In this document: positions 19,341 through 31,657 of the stretch, piece by piece
Layout of the letters: every line of letters begins with the position of its first letter
Position numbering within the stretch: the first letter of the stretch is position 1
Assembly (NCBI GenBank): GCA_034509425.1
Contig: JAVTVJ010000296.1
Location: 1,674,001-1,738,000, forward strand
Length of the DNA stretch: 64,000 nucleotides
Reading direction: 5' to 3'
Origin: Eopsaltria australis
Lineage: Eukaryota > Chordata > Aves > Passeriformes > Petroicidae
Translations under genes and position numbers: made by a program
Notes under the pieces: model-generated
What the model was told of the DNA's origin: nothing
Database searches by the model: none
The model's input: the letters and a program-made list of their open reading frames with translations, nothing else

Positions 19341-22230
19341 GTGAGATGCTGCCTTTGGAGAGGGGTGGCTTTGAAGGTGTTGTGCTGCTCTGTCACATGG
19401 AGTGGAAGGCGTAGGGTTTAGGGAAGGATAAAAACTCTGAGTTATCATCTGAGTTAACCTAGATTTAAGCAGGTGACCATTGACAAACTGTGTTTTGTGT
19501 ATGAGCAGCTTTTGGTGCTGAAATCTTCTGACTGAGAGCAAATTTTTCGAGTGACTTATCCTTCAGATTTTCTTACACCATGCAGCTGTGTGTAAGAAAA
19601 ATTAACACTGATTTTTTTTTTAAATATTGTCTAATTTTTATTCACAGTTCAAGGAGTTTCTTGGCACATACAATAAACTTACAGAAAATTGCTTTGTGGA
19701 TTGCATAAAGGATTTCACTAGCAGAGATGTGAAACCAGAAGAGGTAGGTGATGGCTTCTAACGACCCTTTGGTAGAATTGCTTTGTGCAGCTTTCCAATT
19801 TCAGAAGCAACTTAGAGAGTTTTGATCTTTAAACTGAGATCCAAACCCAGGCAGCAGCCTTCAGTGGAGTGTGGGTGTCCCATCCCTGGGAGTGCTCCAG
19901 ACCAGCTTGGACAGGGCTTAGAGCAGCCTGGAGTAGTGGAAGGTGTCCCTGCCCATGGCAGGGGATGGAACTGGACACTCTTTAGGGTCTCTTCCCACCA
20001 AAACCATTCTGGAAGTGGCTGTCACACACAGAATCTGCCCAGTCTCCATTGGATATTGGCTGCTCATTGCAATTCTGTGTGTTTGATTCCCTGAGCTGTC
20101 AGTGGAGTTTCCTGTGCCTTAACTTCTCATGGATGGTAACTCCCTGGACATGGAAGCTGCCCACCTGCAGCCTGCATCTCATTCTTTGAAGCATCCTGCT
20201 GAAATACTTGTTTACCTGCCCACGTTCCTGCTTTGCAGTGAGTCATGGGAACACAGCTCTGGCTGTTAAATCCACTTCCCTGCACCACAGGGAGCTCCCT
20301 CACGTCATCCGCAAAAAACATTAAGCTCTCCATAAGATTAGTTGCATGTTTTTGCTTCTCCTTGCCTGTTGAGAGGCTGTTTCAGAGCCTAATCATTTTG
20401 TTGGTTAAAAATCTAATAACCTTTGCTTGGCTCTGCTGGCAGGGTGAAAAAAAAAAAACCTAAAATTTTAAACTAACCATTGTTTTTGAGCATTTTCTGC
20501 CTCCTTGGAGTTCAGCTCCTCACTGCAGGCAAAACTCATGTCTCCTTTCAGGTTTGGTTCTGCTGCCTTGAACAGAGCTCAGCTTCCCAAGACAGGTTTC
20601 TTCTTTCCCTAATCTTTTCTGTATCTGCTTTAGTGGAATTCTATTACAGATCATAATTATTCTGGATTAAAGATTATTTAGGTCCAGACAATATTCTTAG
20701 ATTCTTGGAGCAACCTGGTCTAGTGGAAGGTCCCTGCCCATGGCAGGGGATTGGAAGGAGATGATGTTTAAGGTCCCTCCCAACCCAAACCATTTTTTGA
20801 TTGTGACCTGCCTTTTTTTGCTTCTGTGGATTGCAGAGGGTCATGTCTGGTAGCACAGGAGCTCCCTGTTAACAGTGGAACTGGGAAGAAACTTTTTTAT
20901 GGGAAATTCTGCCCGTGTTGTCCATTATGGGATTTCTTGCACAGCACCTGTCCCTGCAAACAGGACACTGGGTCTGGATGGACACTGGTCTATCTGGTGT
21001 GGAAATTCCCATGTTTCTCTTGAGAGTTGTAGTTCCTTATTAAATAACTGAGGTCAATACCTCCATGCATCCCCTTTGGGATCCTGCACTTGTGAAAACC
21101 CAGCTTCTGAGCTCTTTCCTTGCACAAGTGCCAGTGCAAGTCTGGACTTCCCAGCAGTGTCTCACACACCGCTCCCTCTGGCAGCAGAGGCTCGGGGCAG
21201 TTCCAGAAGTTGTTTCCTAGGGAGACTCCAGTCCTGCTCAGCAGGTTTGGCTGTAGCTGGTGCCAGGCTGAGCACAGAGAAGGGCAGGTGCTGGGTGGTG
21301 TGTGTGGAGCTGCTGGGGCTTTGTCTTGTTCATTTTCATCCCTTCTGCTTTTTTGTACTGAGCAGCATCAAAGCAATCTCTGCTTTCCCAGGCAAAGGGC
21401 TTGGCTTCCCTTTCTACCCGAATTTGTTACCTTTGCAGTGACAGCAAAGTTTGGAGCCATGGCACAGAATATCCAATTGGTAGGACTGTAGCTCAGAAAT
21501 AATCTCACAACTCTTTCTCTACACTTAAAGGAAGGAGAAAAACCACTTCAAATTTGAAAAATACTGTGGGTGGAATAGGCCCTGGCATTTATTTCCCAGT
21601 CCAGCTGACTGATGTACTCAGGTGGCTCTGCTGAAGGGGAACCAAGCAGGTACCAGAAGGCTCATAGAGCCAGTGGGAACAAGGCCAGAAAAAGGGTTAA
21701 ACTTAGCTAGCAGAGATGAGATCGTATTTGGCTGCCAAAACCAGTATGTGTTTGTAAACAGAATTAAAACAAAATTTACTCATGTAATAGATTTCTGGTT
21801 TATTTCAAAATACATAGTTCAATTCCACAAGAGGAGCCCAAGGACAAGAAGAATGGTATCTCCTAGGCTCCTGGTGTTTTCCATGGAGACTTTAATAGGA
21901 GAATGAATATTAGAAGATGTTTCAGGCATACCTCAAAAACTCAGCTTCACATTTTCTACTGCCCTCATCTTGAGCCTTGACAATATGAGATGTGCTCCCC
22001 TAATTGTTTATCCCTATCTGTGATGATATTTTGGGTCCTGGTTGTGGAGGTGTTTGAATTGCTGTCTGAAGGCCTCTGTTTCCCTCTTGCTGTAGATAAC
22101 CTGCTCAGAAAACTGCCTGCAGAAGTATCTAAAGATGACACAGAGGATCTCCATGAGGTTCCAGGAGTACCACATCCAGCAGAACGAGGCTCTGGCAGCC
22201 AAGGCGGGACTGCTCAGCCAACCCCGTTAG
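19302..22230 (+). CDS. TIMM9: TIMM9, mitochondrial import inner membrane translocase subunit Tim9 (complete)
   Basis: Small Tim chaperone that forms hexamers with TIMM10 in the mitochondrial intermembrane space and escorts hydrophobic carrier proteins to the TIM22 translocase. Three coding exons (19302-19340, 19648-19743, 22096-22230) give 89 codons plus stop, the same length as human. It opens [20 protein letters not shown] and ends [17 protein letters not shown]. The twin CX3C motifs are CFVDC (C28, C32) and CSENC (C48, C52), whose disulfides define the fold. The helix core [20 protein letters not shown] is essentially unchanged from human. It is transcribed away from KIAA0586 and toward ARID4A. 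Confidence 0.97.
19648..19743 (+). CDS. TIMM9: TIMM9 coding exon B, first CX3C
   Basis: The acceptor is TTTTATTCACAG and the donor GAAGAG|GTAGGT. 32 codons, [20 protein letters not shown] then [12 protein letters not shown], containing the first CX3C pair. Confidence 0.97.
19865..20012 (+). mobile_element. CR1 LINE 3' fragment
   Basis: CCATCCCTGGGAGTGCTCCA, GTGGAAGGTGTCCCTGCCCA and CCACCAAAACCATTCTGG. It lies in a TIMM9 intron. Confidence 0.88.
20697..20805 (+). mobile_element. CR1 LINE 3' fragment
   Basis: TTGGAGCAACCTGGTCTAGT, CCTGCCCATGGCAGGGG and TCCCAACCCAAACCATT at the end. Confidence 0.88.
22096..22230 (+). CDS. TIMM9: TIMM9 coding exon C, second CX3C and stop
   Basis: The acceptor is CCCTCTTGCTGTAG. 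44 codons then TAG at 22228-22230. It carries the second CX3C motif (CSENC) and the carboxyl helix. Confidence 0.97.
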   Translation: MTCSENCLQKYLKMTQRISMRFQEYHIQQNEALAAKAGLLSQPR

Positions 22231-22595
22231 AGCAGAGCACTGTGCTCAGACTTCAGCTGTGCCAGTGTTCCCTGGGCAAGAACACATTTGGGGATTCCTA
22301 CTGTCAGGATGTGTGCCCAGCAGCTCAGAGCAAAGCTGTGGGTGCTGCTCAGGCAGTGGGAGCCATGAAGGGTTAAACAGCAGCTCAGTTGTAGTGGCCT
22401 GGCAGTGGAGTTTGTTTCCACAAGGGAATGATGAGGATACAGCCTTTCCCAGGGCCTACAGACTGGTGTCTGAATTCAGGGGTGGTGGGAGGGCTCACCT
22501 GCCTTTTGCTGAGACTGGTTGAGATCAATCAATGTAACATGGGGAATACACTTTTTTATTTAATTCAAATAAAATCAACAGGAGCCATACACTTG
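22231..22595 (+). terminator. TIMM9: TIMM9 3' untranslated region and poly(A) signal
   Basis: A canonical AATAAA at 22568-22573 lies about 340 bases after the stop codon. The transcript probably ends about 15-25 bases beyond it. Confidence 0.75.
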
Positions 22596-22599
22596 TGTG

Positions 22600-25500
22600 T
22601 TCTTTCCAAAGAGCCATTTTTGGGACACTTGAAAGCATTTTGTTTGCTGGAGGCTCTTTGCTCAGCTTCTCTGGAGCTCTGTTCATTGCCTGCTGCTGTA
22701 GGAATGCCAGAGGGAGCTCAGGATGCCCCAGGTTATCTTTGCCTGGTGCCTCACCCAGTCATTTACAGGGGACAGAGTGGCAGGAGCAGCACTTGTGCCT
22801 AAGGCAGCTCCTCTGCACTCCTTGTTTCCCTCAGGGAACCCCACAGGATCCTCCCATCCGAAGTTCCTGGCCTGATGCACTCCCACCACTGAGCTTGCTG
22901 CAGTTCTCCCCTTTATCCCGGTAGGAAATACAGGCTCTGCACAGCACAGGGGCTGTTCTGCTGCTGCACGAGCCCAGAGAGCTTTGGAAGGCAGCTGAAT
23001 TGGGTTAGGAAACACAGCAGAGCTTTGGAAGGATCTTGACAGCTGAAATCCTGCAGTCAGGGCATCAGTGCAGTGAAATGACAGTCAACAGGCACCCTGT
23101 GCTTCAGTTCTAACTCATAAAATACAGGAACAACGGGAACTGAACGTCAGGAGCACCAGTTTTGAGATTTCAGGTGGTGAGGAGTGAACCAAAGCTATTT
23201 CATGTCAGCTGCCAGGTTCTGTTATTTACAGAGAGGCAACAGCAAGGGACAGAAAGGGCAGGAAGACATTTTTTGTTGTTAGCTTCTCAAGCTTTTTATT
23301 CCCAGCAGCAGCTTAAATAATTTCCTCCCTTTTTTTATTCCTGCTCAGACTCTCAGCTGTCCAGGCTGGGGATTCCTGGCCCCTGAGGGCAGCACAGTGC
23401 CCTTGTCAGCCTCTTGCAACAGACACTGCTCTCTCCAGCTCTCCCTGGAATCCTGTTCCTGTGCTTGCAGAGGTGGAAGGAGCCACTGTGAGCCTCCAGT
23501 CACGTACGTCCCTGTGTTTTGTACTCGCTGTCTCACAGCTCCTTCCCCCTTTGCCTGTGCCTTGTTACCTTGGAGATGGATGAGAGCTCACTCTGAAATA
23601 GTGAAGGCTAAAAACCAGCCCAAATAAGGCAGCAAGTCTCTCCAATGTCCTGTTTTTTCCAAAGAACATCAGGCTAAACCTGTCCAGATTGTTTGCTACG
23701 ATCAGTCCACAAACGTTGCAGCCAATTAGAATCAACACATGCACAGTAAAGACTGAAGGCTTTCCTTGAAGCAGCTCTCTTTTTGTTAAACATTTGAAAG
23801 TAATCCATGATTGAGATTTTCCACTGGATCTTCATGTGCAAAGAGTTGCTCAGCAAAGTGCCTGAAGAGTTTAACTGATGGAAATGGGGGATTTTTATGT
23901 CTTCTGAACAAAGCATGTTGGGGCTGAAGTGAGGGGGGTATAAAAAAATAATGGTTTTCTCTCACTTGAGTATTTGGAGGTAGGAATATATTTAAATATT
24001 TATTAGGACAGATTTCCTGAACAGAAGTTAAGCAAGTTTTAGAGGGACTTGGTTAAAAAATTACTCACTTTCAGTTTTGGATATCCAGTTTTATCCAAGC
24101 TCTATTTAACTCCAAAAAATGTTGTGATCTTTCAAATCCAGGTGACTGGTTCAATACAGATGATACAAATATACCTTAGCTTGGAAATAAAGTGCATCCA
24201 GGTAACAAAAATAAATAATAAAAATGGTTTTGCTCTGGATCCTAACAGAAACAGCATTCTCTTAAATGCTGTTACGAGGTGTTAAGGAGGTGAATCACCT
24301 TGCTGAGGCACATTAGGTGCAGCAATGAATCCCACTCTGATGGAGGGAGGAGAAAAAGGTAAAAAATGGGATGTTGCTGAGGAAGGAATGCTGAGAAAGC
24401 TGTGGAAAACATGAGCCAAAGTGGAGGTGGGAGGGGAGGGAGCGGGAGGGCAGCCTGCCAAAAACCAGCTCAATGAAACTGAGCTGGTAAACAGACACTC
24501 ATTGGGAGGAGATGCTCAGTGCAGCAGCCACAGGAACATGGATCCTTCCTGCTGCAAACACACACACAGTTACTGCCAGCCCACAGAAACCAGAACCATC
24601 TCAGCAGGAAGGGTCAAACAAGAGCCTTGCTCCAGAGTGCCCTGGACAGCAGCAGTGCTGGCACAGCCATCAGATCAATCAGCTGGAAGATTATAATAGA
24701 GGCTCCTTGAATTCTCTCCAGGATAAAAGCAAAGCCCCAATTTATGTAATCCCCTGCTGAGAGCTTCAACTGCTGAGCTCTGTTGGAAGGCAAGAAAAGG
24801 AGTGACTGCAGTGCTGTGTCAGGGAGTGTGGGTGAAACACTGAGTGTGGCTGTGGCTTCAGAGCAAGGAGGCAAATCCTCTGTGCTCTGACATTCCCCAC
24901 TCTGGGAACTGCAGCTTAGCAACAGCTCTTGTTTCAGCACTTTCTCTCAGCTAGGTTGGGAAGTCAGCACATGGCATTTGAGGAATCCAGCTCAAATCTT
25001 AGGAAGTCCATTAAGCTCAGCGCCAAAAATCCTTGAATGAGTCTGGTCCAAACTCTAAGAGCTGTAAAAGCAATCAGAGCTTGTGACACCTGAACCTGCA
25101 TCATGGCTGCCCCTTGAATTTCCAGAGGACAGCATTAAAAGAACTCAAAAAGTTACAATTCTGCTTAACATGAGAGGGTCTTTTGAATTATGTTTTACCT
25201 TAACTTTATGCTCCTTTGTGTTTTGGTGTCAGGACCAGCAGGTTCTTCACAAGAGAAGTCAGGTAAAATGCACATGTACAACATTTTTACAGCAACAACT
25301 GGAATTAGATCAGAGGAAGTACACTATTGACTGCTTATTCAAGTCAAATTGTTGTTGTATTACTGGCCATATTGCACCAGGGTGTGCCAAAAGGCACAGG
25401 GATGTGGCTGGGTCACACCAGAAGGCACTTGGAGGATGGATCCTGGGGCACCAGGAAAGGGGCAGGGTCACCCTTGGAGTGCTCAGAGGACACAGAGACT

Positions 25501-28500
25501 CCTGGGGGGTTGAAGCACATGAGCTGTAAGAATCCCTTCCAATCCAAACTGTTCCGTGATTCTCCAGAGACATAAGAAAAATGTCTTATGGAAGATCTGG
25601 AAGAAGAAACACATTTCACTGCTTCCCTTCACATTCCCAGCTCCAGCAAGGCTCTGGGGCAGGCAGGACATTGCAGGGACATTCCAGCACTAAAGGTTTT
25701 ATATGAAACCAGCTCTGAGCCGAGTGTAACATCAGCTGATGGCTCGAAAACACAGAGAGCTCTTACCCTGCACAGGGATGCTGCAAAGAGCCTGTGAGCC
25801 AAAGAGAAATCACATTCTCACTCGTCATTCAGGGCTCTCCAAAGGAAAAGCAGGAAACAAGAACTGCAGCAGCAGCCAAACCACAGTCACAAAAATCAGC
25901 TCCCTCCTGCATTGCCTGTGGATAACATTATCCCATCATTATTCCCACAGGATTAAGTGAGGCTGCTCTCACATTCTGAGTTAAACACATTCAAATACCC
26001 ACACAGACCAACATAAAATTTTACTTCTCGCTGGTTCCGCTGCCAAAACGTTTCCTTATCAGAGAGGAATTGTCCTGCCCACCTGAGGGCGGCCACTGCC
26101 CCCAAGCTCCTGCCCCTCCATCCATGCCTCTGGGGTGGCACACAGGGGTCACCTGCAGGGTGGGAAGCAGAGTACATGCAGAAGGAATCAAGGCTTGGGG
26201 TTTTTCTTTTTTTTTTCCTTTTAAAACAGCTTTATTTATTCATAAGGGAAATAAAGGAGCATCAAGAGAGATGGTTTTAAATTACACATACACATAAACA
26301 AGTGCCTTGTTAAAACAGAAAAACACTCTTGTGCAATATAACTATTTCATACAAATTCCACATCTTACCCCTCCTTATGAAACTGGCATAGCTGGCAGGA
26401 GCATGGTAAATTAGGTCAGGCTGTACCCAGATGAGGGATTAGAGGAGGAGTTTAGGAACAGCTGAAGACACCGACAGCGCTGGAATGGAAACGTTGTTGG
26501 GTTACTCTGAAGAGCAGGAAAAGAGAGAAACATCCCCAAACCCACAGCACCAGCCCAGAGCAGAGTCCCTCAGCAGCAGGCTCAGGGTGAGGGTTAAACA
26601 CACGAGTGACAACCCCCTGCAGGTCGTCACAGCTGGAGCAGAGCTCCAGGGCAGCTTTTCTGTGCTGGCAAACCCTGAAAGAGGGAAAGTGAAGCAAAGC
26701 TTCTGTGGGTACTGCAGTGAGGGAGCTGTGCTGCTGCTCTGAGGCCAAGTGGCATCACACAAAGACATTCCTCATGTCTGAAAACTCTTGGTGTGGGATA
26801 AGCAGCAGCATAAGGGTGTTAACCAGTGTCAACAGCTGCAGAGATGAAGCAGAACCAACCTGCTCTGAGCCAGAATTTTGGGTTCCTCTGAAATTGGGAA
26901 GGAGCAGGAATAACAGCATGAATAGCAAAGATAATTCAAAACAAAGAAGACACTGGACAAGCCCTATTCTTAGAAAAACTGCTTTCACAATTGACAGAGT
27001 TTTGTCCTTCCAGCTCTCTTTAAATGACAGCACGGTGAGTATTTGTCATTGGGCTGTGGCTAATCATAAAGTTCACCCCTCAATAGCATTAAACACATCT
27101 TGAGACCAAAAACACTGGAACATAAAAAAATGAATTTACATATTCATCCAAAACAATGGGTGGGACTAAAAAATGCTTGTGGAATTTGGGGAACCCACAG
27201 ATCTCCAGAGCAAACGAAAGTCCCCAAATAAATCCCAGCTACTCAGTGGTAACTGATAAAGGTGAATAATTTTAAACTCTGAGAACCTCTCAAAATCCCA
27301 TCCTATTTGGTGTGAGGTAATGACAGATTTTCTCAAAATCTGAGAGCAATAGCTTAATAGTGTAGGCTAATTATAAAATGTCCTTTTCCTAAGCCCTGGA
27401 ATTACAGTGAGTCAGCCTCTGGCACCATCCCCTCTGGTTCAACTGTTTTATTACGTTCCCCACATCCCCAAACCTTTTATCCTGCACACTATAGCAAATA
27501 ATAAAATCCCAAGAGCAGAGAAGGAAAAACAACCAAGATTTCAGTGCATAATTTTTGCAAAGACAGGGGCACAGTGCAGTAAACAGCTCAACATACTTTT
27601 GTGAACACATCAATTTTAATTTCAGTTGGTAAATCTGGCTCCTGGCTCACGTCAGATTTCTTTCAAGCTATCAAACCAAACCTGCTCTTTTCTTAAAAAG
27701 AAGACAGCAACATTTCTTAGACTTACTGCTGTAAAAGAATTCCAGTAAATGATGCCCAGAAAATCCATTTGGCTGCCTCAGCTATCCAAGAAAATTTTAA
27801 TGGGAAAAAGAGGAACATGTTATAAAAATATTAGCTTTTTTTAATGAGATGTTCCATCTGGTTGACAAACCTGTCTGGAGAGAGAAGGCTCTCTCAGCAG
27901 TGGATATTCTGACTGAGGCACAGGAGGTGACAATCCTTAGATTCAGATTCTCTTCCCAGCTCCACAGCAAAGCCATCCTGTGCAATTTTGGCAGCCGTTT
28001 CTGCATGGCTCCCCCTACAAAAAAATGAGAATATGTAACCATTTAAAAAATTTCTGTCTAATCTAATACTGCACCTTTAAAAATTAGATTCAAGCATGCA
28101 CAAAAGCATGAATAGTGATTTAATCACCTTTTCTGCTGCTCCCTGTGAAGGTCAGATACATCACCCTTCATGAGCACACACATTTCTTTGCCCTTGTTAT
28201 GCTTTTCATTCACCAATAATTGCTACTGAAAATCTGCTTAACCTCTGTCAAAACAATGACTTGTTATTACTGTTCTGACAACTCTGCTTCTCCTGCCCAG
28301 TCTGTTCAGGCTGATTAAGCAGGAGAAACTTTCTCAGCCACCAACAACCTGATGGAGGAGCCAAAAACAAGCAGGGATTTAACTGGGTGTTGCTAAACTT
28401 TCACATCAGAAAATAAAAACTCATTAGTACAAATGCAGCTGATACACTTGATGGAAACAAAGTGAAAACTAAAACAAGGAAGGGAATTAATCTTACCTTA

Positions 28501-29600
28501 TGTCCTTGCATGGAAACATTCCAAGGTTTTCCATCTTTCAGATTTATCCAATACAAAAATAAGGTATCTGCCAGCAATCTGACAGTTCTCTGTAGCAATT
28601 GCAGGAAATGAGGGAAGAGTCTGATTCTCTTACAACCTTGTTCTTTTTAAGAGTGTTGGATCCTACATCTTAGTTTTTGGGTTTTTTTACCTCTTAAGTA
28701 AGTTTGAAATAACAAGTGTCATTCTGAGGGAAACCTGTAGGAGATCAGAAGGCAGAAGAACAGCACAAAGACTACCATGAAGGTGCTTTATTTCTGCTTG
28801 GTCTCAGAAACACAATACCTAATCTGTTACTTTAAAAAAAATCCCAATTCTGTATAATCATAATTACCGTGTCTTCAACAGCATAAATTTTCAGCCAGTG
28901 AAACACACTTTGGAATTTATATCAACAAGGCTTCAATGAGGGGACTATTGTAGAATTAGAAATCATAGATTTTATTAAGGTTGCTTCTTGATTTGACCTT
29001 TAACCCAGGATAGCCCAATGATAACCAGTTAGATCTTTTTTTCCCTGTGATACTTTTAACAGAAGAAAAAAATATATGTTTTTAAGAAACTACTGCAAAC
29101 TTCTACTGAGTAATCTGATATGCTCCTTCCCAGAAAGATAAAAGCAGGAAACCAGTGCCATGCTGGAGGCTTTGCCAATGGCTTGGCAGAAAGTGCCCCT
29201 TTTCCTGCAGGTTTAGTGCTGTGCCAGAATAATGCCAGTTGTTTTTGGGGTGAGGAGCGTGGGGAAAGCAGGACTAAGGGAGCAATTCTCTCTGTCAGAG
29301 GGCTGGAATGGGTTTCCACATTCCATGGGTCCATACCTGGAGCCTTCCAAGGAGGGTTTTTAAACATTCCTAAGAGGCAGGAGCAGCAGCCAGCTGAGAA
29401 CACTCGTGGGGAACATCCAGGCTGAGGCAGCAGCTCCTCCATCCTCTGTGCTGGGAGTGCCTCTGTGCCTGTGTAAGATCTCACAGTGTGCACACAGGTT
29501 AGAGGTCAGAGATCTGCACAAAGTGGCATTAATCCTGTTATTGCCCCAGATTTTAGATCTGCTTCTGCAAATATTAAACATGTGACCCGTGCTACTTCCT
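22600..29600. other. Intergenic region between convergent TIMM9 and ARID4A
   Basis: About 7 kb between the two tail-to-tail genes. I see one CR1 tail near 25.5 kb and no secure gene. In mammals TOMM20L lies here on the ARID4A strand; its conserved TOM20-like core was not recognised on either strand. Two weak minus-strand exon-like segments (28497-28589, 27943-28014) are discussed as findings. Confidence 0.6.
25520..25566 (+). mobile_element. CR1 LINE extreme 3' end
   Basis: AATCCCTTCCAATCCAAACT followed by TTCCGTGATTCT, the terminal CR1 motif. Upstream sequence is not clearly CR1. Confidence 0.6.
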
Positions 29601-29784
29601 TTTAAATGAGTATTGCTTTTTATTCGTAACTATTAGAAGATTAACAAGTAAAAGTTAGCTCTGAAAAAAGTCTTTACAGTAATTTATGGAGATTAACTTT
29701 CCTATTTAGGGCAAAGTCCAGACATTTACAAGAACAATCACTTAAATAAAAATAGAATATAAAGCCTATGTTTAAAACATGGCC

Positions 29785-31553
29785 TTTATTAGCGCTGTCG
29801 AGTGAGCTCCATATTTATCTTACATTGAAATAGTTCTGCTTTGCTTAAGAAAAGACAGAAAAAGTGCATTTACAAGAGTACTTTTTCTTTAATTTTCTGC
29901 GAAAATGGAAGGAATTGGAATCACAAGTTGACAAATGTTGTAAAATGAAATTTCAAGAAACATCAATTTTAGTAATGCTACGCCATCACTAGTGTTTCCT
30001 CCTGACCTTCTGCCGTGTGGAACCAGAATATCCTGATATACAGTCTAGAGCATCTATGTTATTACTCTACAGCATATTAAACACAGAAAAAGGGGCTCAG
30101 GCCCCCCTTCAATGTACAAACATGAATAAAAAAATCGCTTAAAAAATCACTTTTTATACATAATGTATATGCAAACTGCTTTAAATACATGGGTTTGGAA
30201 GAGTTATTTACAAACTGCAGCTGCCCGTGGGACAATCCACAGGCAGAGCACACACAGTCACTTTTACTTTATTGGTGCATCTCAGCTTTGGGAGATATAA
30301 ATTTATTCGGCAGTACAGCAAACACAAGAACTTGTGACAAAGCATCTTAAGGGTAACCCAATCAATTTTTGTTCCTCCAAAACAAGGTTAAGTACTAGGA
30401 CTGCCAAAGTTTCCAAATCAAGTTTTAGTTGAACCCAGATGCCTGCTGGCAGATCTGTGTGGTGGAGGATTTGTTGTAGACAGACCCATTGGAAGTACAG
30501 GCTTGGCTACTGGATAACTCCTCCTGAAGAGCCAGAACTGATAAGGATGTTTTGTCCAAAGAGTGAACTAACCTAGAATTTTATTTTTTTTTTCCAATTT
30601 TATTAATATTTTAAAAAATACATAAAAATACAACATCCAATGTCTGAATAAATATATTTAACAAGTTGCAAGATACCTTATTTTACACAAAAATTTCAGC
30701 TTTAGAAATCTTGTTAAATAACTTCATTGTTGTTATATATTTCATTTTTCGTCTTTTTGTAACAAAATAAAAACTCTGAAATTACATAGAAAAAAGACAA
30801 AATATTTTTGTCAAGGGATAAGATAGTCCACTGAAAACCTATTCACAATTCCACTGTAAACATTAATAAACATTAAAACATTTGCATAATTGTGTGCTCA
30901 AAAATCCTATAAAAAGTGGAAGACTTATTACAACTGTAGTTTTCAGTCAACTACACTTCCTTTCACAATTTATTTTGTCCCATTTACAGCTTTAAAACTG
31001 GGCACATTGCTGAACACATACTTTGGCAGTTCTGTATAGCAAGTGCTTCCACAAAGAGGAACTACTCACCAAGAGTTACCCACAGCTCGGTGAAAGTGCA
31101 GCAGTTACTCAGTTCTTTTGGATAATACTCTGATGTCTGCTTGGTGCACTTGCATTTTTTTTTTTTTTTTGTTTTAAGATCACTCTAGAACACCTGAATG
31201 CTTCATTGGACATAACTTTGCAAATTTGTTAAGTGCCCTTTCTCTGTGTTAAGAAAAAAAAAAACCCAAAAATCAAAACAAAACAAAAAGAAACAAACAA
31301 GAAACAAGAACAAACACAATGACAAGGATGTCACGTTGTGCCTACAAACCTTCAGTTACCAATGAGCTTAAGTTCTCTGAACAGTAAATTAAACAAAAGA
31401 AAAGGGGAGGGGGGGGGAAACAGGTACAGTCCAGCAGTGGAAGTGTGTACAGGATATACTTGGCAATGTCAAACCAGTTGAGTGCTTTCTGTGGCTGAAT
31501 TTCAGGGTTTATGTCCATGGCAGCAAGCTGCTGGCAAGGCAGAGAAATGTTCA
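29785..31553 (-). terminator. ARID4A: ARID4A 3' untranslated region, end approximate
   Basis: About 1.7 kb of AT-rich sequence free of CR1 repeats follows the stop codon. Minus-strand AATAAA signals occur at 29785-29790 and further on at 29619-29624; earlier ones lie near 30.27 and 30.30 kb. The GC-rich island CTGCCCGTGGGACAATCCAC with its complementary partner AGGCAG near 30.22 kb can form a hairpin. Which signal is used cannot be decided from sequence. Confidence 0.55.
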
Positions 31554-31657
31554 TCACCTGCACTCCACAGCCAGCACGTTCTGGGGAGGAGAGGATGACG
31601 AGGGGCTCATTCCAGTGTCTGAGGAAGCAGATGACATGGAGGCTCCTGTATGTGACA
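31554..31657 (-). CDS. ARID4A: ARID4A last coding exon and stop
   Basis: The acceptor is TTGTGTGTTCAG. It encodes [20 protein letters not shown] then [13 protein letters not shown], and TGA at 31554-31556. The carboxyl end is the same as human. Confidence 0.95.

Noticed and set aside
29056..29493. 145-codon minus-strand frame downstream of ARID4A
   Set aside because: Low-complexity, Cys/Ser/Pro-rich composition with no family similarity or splice support; probably chance.
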